A stretch of 35,794 nt of DNA from Alistipes sp. (GTDB lineage Bacteria > Bacteroidota > Bacteroidia > Bacteroidales > Rikenellaceae), in NCBI GenBank assembly GCA_017505725.1, contig JAFVOR010000001.1, positions 1 through 35,794 on the forward strand. Direction: 5' to 3'. The position numbers and the translations under genes were made by a program. Below the pieces are notes generated by a model. The model was given only the letters and a program-made list of their open reading frames with translations. It ran no database searches and had not been told where the DNA came from. Below, piece by piece: positions 1 to 8,201 of the stretch. Every line of letters begins with the position of its first letter. Positions within the stretch are counted from its first letter, which is position 1.

Positions 1-450
1 GAATGCCTCGATGCCGAATACATCGACAATCATACCGCCCTTAGTGCGGCACTTAACATAACCCTTGATGATCTCGTCCTTCTCCATCGCCTCGTTAACA
101 CGATCCCACGACTTGAGCTGACGAGCCTTCTTGTGCGAGAGGATGAGCTGACCGCCCTTATCCTCAACCGACTCAACATAAACCTCAACCTTGTCACCAA
201 CCTTGAGGTCTGCATCATAACGGAACTCGGTTGCTGCGATAACACCCTCGCTCTTGTAGCCGATATTTACGATTACCTCGCGCTTGTTAATCTCAGTTAC
301 GGTACCCTCTACGGTCTCACCTACTGCGATGTTCGACATCGACTCGCTGTAAAGCGCCTCGATCTCCTCCTTCGACTGGTTGTAAAGGCCCGACTCGTTC
401 TCAAACGCAGCCCAATCAAAATTCTCGACTGCTACTTTTGTATTCTCCAT
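1..450 (-). CDS. rpsA: 30S ribosomal protein S1, N-terminal 150 residues (gene runs off the window)
   Basis: Ribosomal protein S1 binds mRNA on the small subunit and helps initiation, which matters in Bacteroidetes where Shine-Dalgarno sites are rare. The reading frame is open from ATG at 448-450 to the window edge. It encodes an acidic N-terminus followed by an S1 (OB-fold) repeat at about residues 43-110 (VGETVEGTV, then INKREVIVNIGYKSEGVI), a linker containing LSHKKARQLKSW, and the start of a second S1 repeat (IKGYVKCRTKGGMIVDV). This repeat order fits rpsA and not a single-domain S1 protein. A consensus promoter lies about 100 bases upstream. The C-terminal repeats are outside the window. 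Confidence 0.95.
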   Translation of the reverse strand, partial: MENTKVAVENFDWAAFENESGLYNQSKEEIEALYSESMSNIAVGETVEGTVTEINKREVIVNIGYKSEGVIAATEFRYDADLKVGDKVEVYVESVEDKGGQLILSHKKARQLKSWDRVNEAMEKDEIIKGYVKCRTKGGMIVDVFGIEAF

Positions 451-547
451 ACAATTAAATGTTTTTGCGATACAATCGCTCGTTAAAAAGTTAATAAAAA
501 AGTGAATTGTGTGCCCGTGCCCACATACGCGTGCACGATACGGCTTG

Positions 548-577
548 CAAAGGTAGGTAATTTTTTGCAAGTTACAA
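548..577 (-). promoter_or_regulatory. Bacteroidetes-type promoter for rpsA
   Basis: On the minus strand the -7 element TACCTTTG (555-548) fits TAnnTTTG exactly, and a TTG (577-575) sits 19 bases upstream as a partial -33 element. Transcription would start near 543, giving a leader of about 90 bases. That leader contains GC-rich complementary stretches (about 510-537) and a small GCGAT/ATCGC hairpin at 467-479, which may be relevant to autoregulation of S1; this last point is inference. Confidence 0.55.
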
Positions 578-621
578 CATTTCCCTGCACTTTTTTGCAA
601 GAAAATGGCTATTTAGCCTAA

Positions 622-2280
622 TTAATTGGTCTTGAATGGTTTATTGCCCCTGAAAATCTCCTCGGTGACATTGCCGAACGGATCGGTAGCCACCACCTTG
701 ATGGTCGATGTTGGCGAGGTGCGCTGAGCGCGGAACATATGCTGGCAACTGTTGCGGCCGAAGCGAGGTTTCTGGCGACTGTGTTTCTGCGTTACGGTAG
801 GACCTGTGACCACATAGAGAGGGTCGGCCTGGTGTATCTGTCGCACGCGCAGAGGGCGGTTATCCTCGAATATCTGTAATGTAGCTCCCTGCTCAAAGCC
901 CCACCAGTTGACATAGATGTAGCTCTTGAACTCGTTGCCTCCGTAGTTGATAAAGCTCTTTGGATGTTCGCGCAGAAGGCTCTGCACATCGAGGTTGTCA
1001 CGATAGTAGGCTCCCACGCTCGCCATATCGTAGACGCGGAACGACTTTGTCGAGCCATTGAGGGCGCGGTGATGCCACTTGATGTTGCCGCCCTCGACAT
1101 CGAAAATCTCGAAACCGGCATCGGTACCTGCTGTATTTATCTGACGGTAGCCATTGTTGCCTGTGCGCCATCGTTCTCCGCTAATCGATGCTATGGCGTG
1201 CTCGGTAATGTTTGGCACCTCCTTCGGGTTGGAGATGCGTCGGTCGCCCGCACCCGAGGTTATGAAATGGACATTCTTGAACTGCGTGAAGCAGTTGGTC
1301 AGCGAGTCGACATACTCAGGTTTTGTGAGTCGCTTCGAGATACGACGCTTCGAGTTGGCTGTCATCGTGGTGCTGTGCATACACACCACCACCGGCTTCG
1401 ACTTATCCTTCAGGAGGGCTAAATCCTTGCGCAGCCAATCGAGCTGATCCGATGTCACAAAGCGGTCGTAGTTGCGTCGTCCGACAATCTCGGTAGGGTA
1501 TTTACCCTTGCCCGGTTGGTTGCGGAATACCGTGTTGTCGAGCACTACATAGTGCACATCTCCGATATTTATCGAGTAGTATTTCGGGCCACAGGTGTTC
1601 ACATAGTGACGCTCCGACTCGTAGTCGGTGAGACCTGTGCCTGGCACTGCGCCGTCGTGGTCTTGGTCGCCCATCGATGTGTAGATCATTGTCGGATAGC
1701 GCAACGATGCCACCATCGATACTGCATCACCCACATCGAACTCACGCGAATACCACGCTGCGTTGTTACTCAGATCACCCAGGAGCATCGAGTAGGTCGG
1801 CAGATTGGTCTCGGCGGCAATTTTTGTCACTCCGGGTATCACATTTTGCTTGAACTGCAGCAGGTCATTATTCGAGTTCTGAAGGTAGATATTTCCCACG
1901 AGGAACATTCGGTGGTTGGTTTGGTCGCGCTTCACCAAGTGGAAGTCGTGCTGCTCGCCCACCTCGCGTTTCTTGCGTAGGATGTGCCAGAATTGAGGTC
2001 TGATGCGCTTCTCGCACACAGGCTCATAACCCGAAGGTGTGGTGATGTAGACCACTCCTTGGAACTTGTGCGATGCCATTGCGTAGCGTCCCAACGAGTC
2101 GGTCTTGACGATGTGGAAACCATCCGTCACAGCCACATCTGCCACAGGCTTACCCTCGCACAATACTCGTCCGTAGATTGTTATCGAATCTCGCTTAACA
2201 ACCTTCTTGGTCTTTGGCTTGGCATCGGCACCAAGTGCCAAGGCCAACATAGCCAACACGATAAATACTCTACGCAACAT
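622..2280 (-). CDS. Secreted calcineurin-like phosphoesterase-family protein, metal site apparently degraded
   Basis: The 552-residue product starts at the ATG at 2278-2280, with AGAAGG five bases upstream; a GTG six bases earlier is less likely. It has a signal peptide (MLRRVFIVLAMLALALGADA), a small beta domain at about 35-85 (IYGRVLCEGKPVADVAV, carboxypeptidase-regulatory-like), a calcineurin-type domain at about 120-375, and a C-terminal beta domain at about 390-550. This is the three-part MetallophosN/Metallophos/MetallophosC architecture of Bacteroidetes. Family members usually have D-x-Q/H, GD, GNHDHD, MH and SGHTH. Here LLGD and CMH remain, but the first motif reads VGNIYLQ, the third GDQDHD and the last SGAGDRR. 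It may therefore be a non-catalytic or altered member. It is the last gene of the operon, 33 bases after rsmG. Confidence 0.8.
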   Translation of the reverse strand: MLRRVFIVLAMLALALGADAKPKTKKVVKRDSITIYGRVLCEGKPVADVAVTDGFHIVKTDSLGRYAMASHKFQGVVYITTPSGYEPVCEKRIRPQFWHILRKKREVGEQHDFHLVKRDQTNHRMFLVGNIYLQNSNNDLLQFKQNVIPGVTKIAAETNLPTYSMLLGDLSNNAAWYSREFDVGDAVSMVASLRYPTMIYTSMGDQDHDGAVPGTGLTDYESERHYVNTCGPKYYSINIGDVHYVVLDNTVFRNQPGKGKYPTEIVGRRNYDRFVTSDQLDWLRKDLALLKDKSKPVVVCMHSTTMTANSKRRISKRLTKPEYVDSLTNCFTQFKNVHFITSGAGDRRISNPKEVPNITEHAIASISGERWRTGNNGYRQINTAGTDAGFEIFDVEGGNIKWHHRALNGSTKSFRVYDMASVGAYYRDNLDVQSLLREHPKSFINYGGNEFKSYIYVNWWGFEQGATLQIFEDNRPLRVRQIHQADPLYVVTGPTVTQKHSRQKPRFGRNSCQHMFRAQRTSPTSTIKVVATDPFGNVTEEIFRGNKPFKTN

Positions 2281-2313
2281 ATCCACCTTCTCTTTTTTGA
2301 TTTCTGCTACATC

Positions 2314-2943
2314 TTATTCTTGTGAATAGACCACCTGCTTGGTCTCGAAGAACTCCTCCTCGAAGAGCTCCGATATGTAGTGGCGCTCCCATTTGCGACG
2401 ACTTGCACGCAACTCCTCGCTCAGATCACCACCCTTGAGGTAGAGGATGCCATTTGGTCGGCTGCCCTTTGCACCCTTGCGTACCATACCACGCACCCAA
2501 CCCACAAAGGTTGGCATATCTGTCACTGCACGCGAGACTATGTAGTCGAACTGCTCCTTCAACTGCTCGACACGCCCATTCACGGTGCGGATATTCTTGA
2601 TGCTAACTGCCTGACACACACCCTCGACCACGCGAATCTTCTTGCCTATCGAGTCGCACGCCACAAACTCAACCTCGGGAAAGAGAATTGCCAGAGGCAC
2701 CGACGGAAAACCTCCGCCGCAACCCACATCGAGCACCTTTGCTCCACTCTCGAACTGACACACCTTGGCTATAGCCAGCGAGTGGAGAATGTGGTGGAGG
2801 TAGATATGCTCCATATCCTTGCGCGAGATGACATTTATCTTGGCATTCCACTCGGCATACACCTCGCCCAAGCGGGCAAACTGCTCGCGCTGGTGGTCGG
2901 TCAGGTTGTCGAAATATCTCTCAATAAGTGCTACACTATCCAT
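2314..2943 (-). CDS. rsmG: 16S rRNA (guanine527-N7)-methyltransferase RsmG
   Basis: RsmG (GidB) methylates N7 of G527 in 16S rRNA using S-adenosylmethionine in the cytoplasm. The 209-residue product matches the family in length. Visible motifs are the N-terminal WNAKINVISRKD and HHILHSL stretches (32-56), the SAM-binding motif I VLDVGCGGGFPSVPLAI (70-86), the acidic post-II residue in VEFVACDS (91-98) and SRAV (137-140). The gene lies 15 bases downstream of the sigma factor and 33 bases upstream of the phosphoesterase-family gene, so it is probably co-transcribed. Nothing looks broken. Confidence 0.95.
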   Translation of the reverse strand: MDSVALIERYFDNLTDHQREQFARLGEVYAEWNAKINVISRKDMEHIYLHHILHSLAIAKVCQFESGAKVLDVGCGGGFPSVPLAILFPEVEFVACDSIGKKIRVVEGVCQAVSIKNIRTVNGRVEQLKEQFDYIVSRAVTDMPTFVGWVRGMVRKGAKGSRPNGILYLKGGDLSEELRASRRKWERHYISELFEEEFFETKQVVYSQE

Positions 2944-2958
2944 CTTGTTTTGTCTGTT

Positions 2959-3543
2959 TTATTCGTTAGACTCCTCGCCTTGAGTGATGAGTCGGCACAT
3001 CATATTACGCACTCTGAAGATGCGTGTCTTGACCGTTCCGAGCTTCATATCGAGCTTCTCGGCTATCTCCTCGTAGCTGTATTCGTCGATGAATCGCAGC
3101 TCGAAAAGTCGTCGATAATCCTCGGGCAACATTGCAATATATCGCTCGATCTGCGCCCTCTGCTGAGCGTTGATGATATACTCCTCGGGCGTAGGGGCCG
3201 AAGTCTGTTGCGCGGTGCTGTTTTCGAGCGGAATGTTCTCGGGGTTAAGAGCAACGCTCTTACGGGTGCGCTCGAAGTCAACAAATGTGTTGCGGGCAAT
3301 GGTGTAGATCCAAGCGCCAAAATCGTACTTCGGATCGTAGAGTCCGATCTTGAGATAGGCCTTCATAAAGGCCTCCTGCATCAGATCGTCAACATCGTCG
3401 CAGTTGCCCGCATACTTGAGCAACATAGCATATATCATATCGCGGTGGCGTGTGAAGAGTGTGTCGAAGGCGACGCTATCACCCTCGACAACCATCCCCA
3501 CCAGGGTGCGGTCATCAAATTCGCTATAACTCTTTACTCCCAC
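2959..3543 (-). CDS. RNA polymerase sigma factor, sigma-70 family, ECF-like
   Basis: The 194-residue protein has sigma region 2 at about 28-97 (DTLFTRHRDMIYAML, DDLMQEAFMKAYLKI, FGAWIYTIARNTFVDFERT) and sigma region 4 at about 133-187, with the helix-turn-helix YSYEEIAEKLDMKLGTVKTRI. Regions 1.1 and 3 are absent, as in extracytoplasmic-function sigma factors. Its start overlaps the end of the upstream glycosyltransferase by 10 bases, which suggests translational coupling. No anti-sigma factor is visible beside it; the next gene is rsmG. Sigma factors of this layout without an adjacent anti-sigma gene are found in Bacteroidetes cores, so it may be a general-stress or growth-linked factor. Its target promoters cannot be read from the window. 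Confidence 0.9.
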   Translation of the reverse strand: MGVKSYSEFDDRTLVGMVVEGDSVAFDTLFTRHRDMIYAMLLKYAGNCDDVDDLMQEAFMKAYLKIGLYDPKYDFGAWIYTIARNTFVDFERTRKSVALNPENIPLENSTAQQTSAPTPEEYIINAQQRAQIERYIAMLPEDYRRLFELRFIDEYSYEEIAEKLDMKLGTVKTRIFRVRNMMCRLITQGEESNE

Positions 3544-4700
3544 AACGATTTGGGTTTTCGGCGTGAAGCCACAGCAATTACAAAACGCAACAGAGGCTCA
3601 ATCAAGTCGTAGATAAAGTGGAATGGGACCAGGCCCATCTCGCCTAAGCGACGAGTATTGCGTACCATCACAAACAGCACAAAGAAGTAGCGCAGTAGCA
3701 GCAATACGAATGCTGTCACCTTGAACTCCCAAGGCATAATGATGAATGCGGTCAGCACCGCTGCAAAGAAGAGTGTACGCACAAATAGCTCTGCTACGGT
3801 TGAGGCCTTGGTGAATTTAGGGTAGTAGCGATGCGTGCGCTGCATCTCCTTGACCCGATGCCACCACCACTGCCAGCCGCCCCAACTGCGCTCTTGGCAG
3901 GTGGCACGAGGCGAGAGTACTACACTGACATTGTCGGGTGTAGCAATCTGCTGCACAAAGAGATCGTCGATGCCCACCTTCATATCCAGATGGTTGAAGC
4001 CACGAACATCGAAGTAGAGGCTCTTTATAAAGCCGAGTACGTTGCGTGATCCGGCGTAGGTCTTGCGACGAATTGCCGAGGTAAGCCACTCGATCGAGGT
4101 GGTGTATTGGTACTCACGGGCGATGAAGTTCTTGACACCACCGCTGTGTGCCACTCCGCTATAACCCAGCACCACATCGCCATAGAGGAAGCCCTTGGCG
4201 AGGAGCGAGAGCCATCGCTCGGAGGATGGTGTGGTGTCGGAGTTGGATATCACGACAAAGTCGTGTTTGGCACTCTTGATACCCACATTGAGTGCAATTT
4301 TTGTCGATACGGGGTATTGAGGTGTGTAGTCGATATAGACAGGCGAGAGGTGAGGATAGACCCTCTGCAGCGACTTGATGTCGGCAAAGAAGTCGTCGTT
4401 GTTGCCCACATAGACCAGCACTACCTCGAACTTTTTGTAGTCTTGCGAGAGCATCGACACGAGCGTGGTGTCGAGATAGTCCGAGTCCTCGGCAAAGAGC
4501 GGAATCACCAGCGAGATGGCGGGCTCCTCGTCACGAGTCTGCTTGCGGTTGGTGAGGCGGAACGACGCTATGCGTCCGTATAGACCGAGCTGGAGCGAAA
4601 TCTCCACTATGAACAGAACGAAAATGGCCACGCCGAGCGCAATGCCAATTTCGCCGTAATTACTTAAGGCACTGTGTATTATGTATGGTATCTTCTCCAT
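3534..4700 (-). CDS. Membrane-anchored family 2 glycosyltransferase
   Basis: The 388-residue product begins at ATG 4698-4700 (MEKIPYI); a TTG at 4719-4721 would add seven residues but is less likely. A membrane segment lies near residues 15-45 (IGIALGVAIFVLFIVEISL). The GT-A domain follows with AISLVIPLFAEDSDYLDTTL, the nucleotide/metal region VVISNSDTTPSSERW, and a C-terminal acceptor-region motif ERSWGGWQWWWHRVKEMQR. At least two more membrane helices follow (ELFVRTLFFAAVLTAFIIM and TAFVLLLLRYFFVLFVMV). The protein probably transfers a sugar from a nucleotide or lipid donor at the inner membrane during envelope glycan synthesis; donor and acceptor cannot be told. It is the first gene of the minus-strand operon and shares a divergent promoter region with tgt. 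Confidence 0.88.
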   Translation of the reverse strand: MEKIPYIIHSALSNYGEIGIALGVAIFVLFIVEISLQLGLYGRIASFRLTNRKQTRDEEPAISLVIPLFAEDSDYLDTTLVSMLSQDYKKFEVVLVYVGNNDDFFADIKSLQRVYPHLSPVYIDYTPQYPVSTKIALNVGIKSAKHDFVVISNSDTTPSSERWLSLLAKGFLYGDVVLGYSGVAHSGGVKNFIAREYQYTTSIEWLTSAIRRKTYAGSRNVLGFIKSLYFDVRGFNHLDMKVGIDDLFVQQIATPDNVSVVLSPRATCQERSWGGWQWWWHRVKEMQRTHRYYPKFTKASTVAELFVRTLFFAAVLTAFIIMPWEFKVTAFVLLLLRYFFVLFVMVRNTRRLGEMGLVPFHFIYDLIEPLLRFVIAVASRRKPKSLWE

Positions 4701-4729
4701 TTTGTTCAGAGTAGTCGTCAATTATTTTG

Positions 4730-4737
4730 CAAACTTA
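4730..4737 (-). promoter_or_regulatory. -7 element for the glycosyltransferase/sigma/rsmG operon
   Basis: On the minus strand positions 4737-4730 read TAAGTTTG, an exact TAnnTTTG match, about 30 bases before the glycosyltransferase ATG. No TTTG is found at the expected distance upstream, so the -33 element is weak or absent. Confidence 0.45.
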
Positions 4738-4759
4738 CGCAAAATTTCGCGAAAATTAG

Positions 4760-4767
4760 TAATTTTG
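4760..4767 (+). promoter_or_regulatory. -7 element for tgt, very close to the start codon
   Basis: Positions 4760-4767 read TAATTTTG, matching TAnnTTTG. The tgt ATG is at 4777, only nine bases after the element, so the transcript would have a leader of a few bases at most. The -33 element is not well conserved (no TTTG at the right distance). It is back to back with the minus-strand element at 4730-4737. Confidence 0.5.
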
Positions 4768-4776
4768 CACAAGATT

Positions 4777-5907
4777 ATGAAGTTTACTTTACAATATAAG
4801 GATTCGGCAACCTGCGCGCGTGCGGGTGAAATGGTCACCGATCACGGCACAATTCAGACCCCTATTTTTATGCCCGTAGGTACTGCTGCGGCAATGAAGG
4901 GTATCTTCCATCGCGATGTTCGCGACGAGGCGAAGGCGCAGATTATTCTCGCCAACACCTACCATCTCTATCTTCGTCCCGGAATGAAGATTCTGGAGGA
5001 GGCGGGTGGTGTACACCGTTTCTCGACCTGGGACAAACCTATGCTCACCGATAGCGGAGGCTTTCAGGTATTTTCGCTTGCAGCTTGTCGCAAGTTGAAG
5101 GAGGAGGGATGCCACTTTCAGTCGCATATCGATGGCTCGCGCCACCTCTTCACACCCGAGAGTGTGATCGATACCGAGCGTACTATCGGTGCCGACATTA
5201 TGATGGCATTCGACGAGTGTCCCCCGGGCGATGCTCCGAAGGAGTATGCTGCCAAGTCGCTCGCCTTGACCGAGCGTTGGCTCGATCGCTGCTTCAACCA
5301 GTACCACAAGACACAACCAAAGTATGGACACTACCAGTCGTTGTTCCCTATTGTGCAGGGTTGTGGCTATCCCGATCTGCGTGCCAAGGCGGCTGAGAAT
5401 GTGTTGCAGTACAATGCCGATGGCTATGCCATAGGTGGCTTGGCAGTGGGAGAGCCTACCGATGTGATGTACGCTATGATCGAGGTTGTCAATGCGGTGT
5501 TGCCCGAGGATAAACCTCGCTACTTGATGGGAGTGGGTACTCCAATCAACATCCTTGAGGCCATTTCGCGAGGTGTCGATATGTTCGACTGTGTAATGCC
5601 TACCCGTAACGGTCGCAACGGTCAGCTCTTCACCAGCGAGGGTGTCATCAACATCCGCAACAAGAAGTGGGAGAACGACTTCTCGCCAATCGACCCGAAT
5701 GGTGCAACCTTCGTCGACCACACCTACTCGAAGGCATATCTCCACCACCTTGTGGTGTGTGGCGAGATGTTGGCAGCGCAGATTGCATCGTTGCACAACA
5801 TCGGCTTCTACCTCTGGCTGGTGGGCGAGGCTCGCAAACATATCATTGCAGGCGACTTCGCGCAGTGGAAGACAGTGATGGTTGAGAAACTCGGACGAAG
5901 ACTTTAA
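4777..5907 (+). CDS. tgt: Queuine/preQ1 tRNA-guanine transglycosylase
   Basis: Tgt swaps guanine-34 of GUN-anticodon tRNAs for preQ1, a step toward queuosine. The 376-residue product starts at ATG 4777; an upstream in-frame extension to 4681 crosses the promoter and has no family similarity. The barrel shows TPIFMPVGTAAAMKG (28-42), the base-binding DSGGFQVFS with Asp92, the GGLAVGEP loop (220-227), and MFDCVMPTRNGRNG with the nucleophile Asp271. The usual zinc motif CxCxxC, expected near 309-314, is absent: those positions read G309, T311 and D314, while the partner histidine H340 is kept. Length and all catalytic residues otherwise fit. It heads a plus-strand gene run and is probably transcribed with almost no leader. 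Confidence 0.95.
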   Translation: MKFTLQYKDSATCARAGEMVTDHGTIQTPIFMPVGTAAAMKGIFHRDVRDEAKAQIILANTYHLYLRPGMKILEEAGGVHRFSTWDKPMLTDSGGFQVFSLAACRKLKEEGCHFQSHIDGSRHLFTPESVIDTERTIGADIMMAFDECPPGDAPKEYAAKSLALTERWLDRCFNQYHKTQPKYGHYQSLFPIVQGCGYPDLRAKAAENVLQYNADGYAIGGLAVGEPTDVMYAMIEVVNAVLPEDKPRYLMGVGTPINILEAISRGVDMFDCVMPTRNGRNGQLFTSEGVINIRNKKWENDFSPIDPNGATFVDHTYSKAYLHHLVVCGEMLAAQIASLHNIGFYLWLVGEARKHIIAGDFAQWKTVMVEKLGRRL

Positions 5908-5927
5908 AAAGAGTTGAGAGTTGAAAG

Positions 5928-5980
5928 TGGAGAGTTAAGAGATAATTCTCAATTCTTAATTTTTAATTTTTAATTTGTTC
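5928..5980. repeat. AT-rich spacer of the TTAATTTTTAATTTTTAA type
   Basis: The gap between tgt and the permease gene holds short reiterated AT words (GAGAGTT/GAGAATT-like, then TTTTTAA repeats). Related spacers occur at 10287-10318, 11656-11690 and, in the other orientation, at 31525-31560. They look like a simple-sequence intergenic family and not like promoters. Confidence 0.5.
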
Positions 5981-5988
5981 GTAGAACA

Positions 5989-7113
5989 ATGGAGCCAGAA
6001 TACAAGAAACGACGAAGCTTTTGGCCGGGACTCAAGATCCTCGACCGCTACATCATCCGTAAGTTCCTCGGAACCTACATATTCTCCATTGCTATGATTA
6101 TTGTGGTGGTGGTCATCTTCGACTACGTCGAGAAGATTGATGGCTTCACCGCAACCAAAGCGCCATTCAAGAGCATTATCAAGGACTATTACCTCAATTT
6201 TGTCCCCTTCTTCATCAATCAGTTTAGTGCTCTGTTCACCTTCATAGCCTGCATATTCTTCACATCGAAACTTGCCTACCAGACCGAGATTGTGGCGATG
6301 CTCTCGGGTGGTATGAGCTTCCGCAGACTTATGTGGCCATACTTTGTCAGTGCTACGGTCATCTCCATCGTCTCGTTGGCATTGAGCCTGTGGGTTATAC
6401 CAATCTCGCAGCGCACTTGTGTCGCCTTCGAGCAGCAATACATTCCACGCCGACAGCACTACCAGTACGACCGCCACATCTATCGTCAGGTCGAGCCGGG
6501 TACATTCCTCTATCTGCGAGGCTTCAGTGACAACTCCCTGCGAGCGTCGTTCCTCGCCCTGGAGAAGTACGAGGGCAGTTCGATGGTCTCGACTCTCGAG
6601 GCGTCGGATGCAAAGTTCGACAAGGAGACCAAGCGTTGGACTGCTCAGCGATACATTACGCGCCGCTTCGATGCCGATGAGCACGAGACCTTCGAGCAAC
6701 ATCGCAATCTCGATACCCTGCTCAACCTCGATATTGTCGAGCTGGGTAACCTCAAGCAGCTTGTCAAGACTATGAATATCGTGGAGCTGAACGAGTTTGT
6801 CGAACAGCAACGAGCCAAAGGCTCCGACTCTATACGCCACCTCGAGGTGGAGCGTCACACCCGCTATGCATATCCGCTCGGAACATTCATCCTCTCGCTG
6901 ATTGGTGTCTCGCTCTCGTCGCGTAAGGTGCGTGGTGGTACGGGACTCCACATCGGTATCGGTATCGCACTCTGCATCTCCTACATTATGCTCAACCGCG
7001 TCTTCGAGGAGTTTGCCAAGGGTGGATCGTTGCCTCCGATGTTGGCGGTGTGGCTGCCTAATATCATCTACGCAGTAATTGCAATATACCTCTATCGCAA
7101 AGCACCGAAATAG
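5989..7113 (+). CDS. LptF/LptG (YjgP/YjgQ) family permease
   Basis: The 374-residue product fits the permease half of the LptB2FG exporter, which extracts lipopolysaccharide from the inner membrane. Three N-terminal membrane helices are visible (about 25-48 FLGTYIFSIAMIIVVVVIF; 75-98 FFINQFSALFTFIACIFF; 110-142 including VSATVISIVSLALSLWVIP). A periplasmic jellyroll region follows at about 145-285 and three C-terminal helices (YPLGTFILSLIGVSL, IGIGIALCISYIML, WLPNIIYAVIAIYLY). LptF and LptG cannot be separated from sequence alone, so no symbol is given. It ends one base before the mqnE start, which implies tight coupling with that gene although their functions differ. Confidence 0.9.
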   Translation: MEPEYKKRRSFWPGLKILDRYIIRKFLGTYIFSIAMIIVVVVIFDYVEKIDGFTATKAPFKSIIKDYYLNFVPFFINQFSALFTFIACIFFTSKLAYQTEIVAMLSGGMSFRRLMWPYFVSATVISIVSLALSLWVIPISQRTCVAFEQQYIPRRQHYQYDRHIYRQVEPGTFLYLRGFSDNSLRASFLALEKYEGSSMVSTLEASDAKFDKETKRWTAQRYITRRFDADEHETFEQHRNLDTLLNLDIVELGNLKQLVKTMNIVELNEFVEQQRAKGSDSIRHLEVERHTRYAYPLGTFILSLIGVSLSSRKVRGGTGLHIGIGIALCISYIMLNRVFEEFAKGGSLPPMLAVWLPNIIYAVIAIYLYRKAPK

Positions 7114-7114
7114 T

Positions 7115-8185
7115 ATGACTATCACCGACATAACACACAAGCTGGAGAGTGGTGGCCGCATCGACGCAGCCGAGGCAAAGCTCCTGTGGGAGAAGGCTCC
7201 GTTGTGGCTCTTGGCACGCCTTGCCACCGAGGCAAAACAGCGTCAAAGTGGCGACAAGGTATTCTACAACAAGAACTTTCACCTCGAGCCCACCAACATC
7301 TGCCTGTTCGAGTGTCGCTTCTGCTCCTATCGTCGTCGCAAGGGCGAGGCGGAAGCTTGGGACTACTCGATGGAGGAGGTTTTGGAGCAGGTGGCCTCTC
7401 GTCGCGAGAGTGGTGCCACCGAGGTCCACATCGTGGGCGGAGTACACCCCGAGCGTGATATCCACTACTATGTCGAGATGATTCGCCGCATCAAACAGAT
7501 GTGGCCTACTATATGCGTCAAGGCGTTCACAGCGGTGGAACTGCACTATATGATTCGCAAGGCAGGACTCTCCGTTGAGGAGGGTTTACGCCTGTTGAAG
7601 GAGGCGGGTATGGAGTCCATCCCCGGCGGAGGTGCCGAGATTTTCGACGAGAAGATACGCGCCGAGATCTGCCCCGGCAAGTGTTCGTCTGCGGAGTGGC
7701 TCGAGATGCACGAGGTGGCTCACAAGATGGGCTTCGACTCGAATGCCACAATGCTCTATGGCCACATCGAGAGCATCGACCACCGCATTGACCACTTGAT
7801 GCGCCTGCGCGACCTGCAGGATAGAACGGGAGGTTTCAACGCCTTCATTCCGCTCAAGTTCCGCAGTGCCAACAACGGCCTCGAGCAGCTTGGCGAGACA
7901 TCGGTAGTGGACGATATGCGTACCTTGGCTATGAGCCGACTCATCCTCGACAATGTGCCGCACATCAAGGCCTATTGGGTGATGTATGGCAAGGAGAGTG
8001 CCGAGATGGCCCTCTCGTTTGGTGCCGATGACATCGATGGCACAATCGAGGATTCGACCAAGATATACTCGATGGCGGGAGCAGCCGATGAGCGACCTCG
8101 CCTCACTATTGCCGAGATTGAGAAGATGTGTCAGGCAGCTGGCTACCGAGCCATCGAGCGTGACACACACTACAACGAACTATAA
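7115..8185 (+). CDS. mqnE: Aminofutalosine synthase, radical SAM (MqnE)
   Basis: MqnE joins an S-adenosylmethionine-derived adenosyl group to the chorismate-derived enolpyruvyl benzoate to give aminofutalosine, early in the futalosine route to menaquinone. The 356-residue product starts at ATG 7115, immediately after the permease stop; a longer frame from 7079 lies inside the permease gene. The radical SAM cluster motif is Cys63-x3-Cys67-x2-Cys70 (CLFECRFC), preceded by FHLEPTNI, which is typical of MqnE and not of MqnC. Further signatures are EVHIVGGVHPE, SIPGGGAEIFDE and TMLYGHIE. The other mqn genes are not in the window. The presence of mqnE implies that this organism uses the futalosine route, unlike the classical men route of Bacteroides. 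Confidence 0.9.
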   Translation: MTITDITHKLESGGRIDAAEAKLLWEKAPLWLLARLATEAKQRQSGDKVFYNKNFHLEPTNICLFECRFCSYRRRKGEAEAWDYSMEEVLEQVASRRESGATEVHIVGGVHPERDIHYYVEMIRRIKQMWPTICVKAFTAVELHYMIRKAGLSVEEGLRLLKEAGMESIPGGGAEIFDEKIRAEICPGKCSSAEWLEMHEVAHKMGFDSNATMLYGHIESIDHRIDHLMRLRDLQDRTGGFNAFIPLKFRSANNGLEQLGETSVVDDMRTLAMSRLILDNVPHIKAYWVMYGKESAEMALSFGADDIDGTIEDSTKIYSMAGAADERPRLTIAEIEKMCQAAGYRAIERDTHYNEL

Positions 8186-8201
8186 ACGAAACAGAGCATA
8201 G

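Noticed and set aside
2380-3612. 410-codon open frame on the plus strand
   Set aside because: It lies antisense to rsmG and the sigma factor gene, both with full family motifs. The translation has no recognisable domain.
4681-4776. N-terminal extension of Tgt
   Set aside because: The extra 32 residues cross the promoter and are absent from the family; ATG 4777 gives the standard N-terminus.
4789-5841. 350-codon open frame opposite tgt
   Set aside because: It is antisense to an intact tgt and arises from the GC-rich codon pattern.
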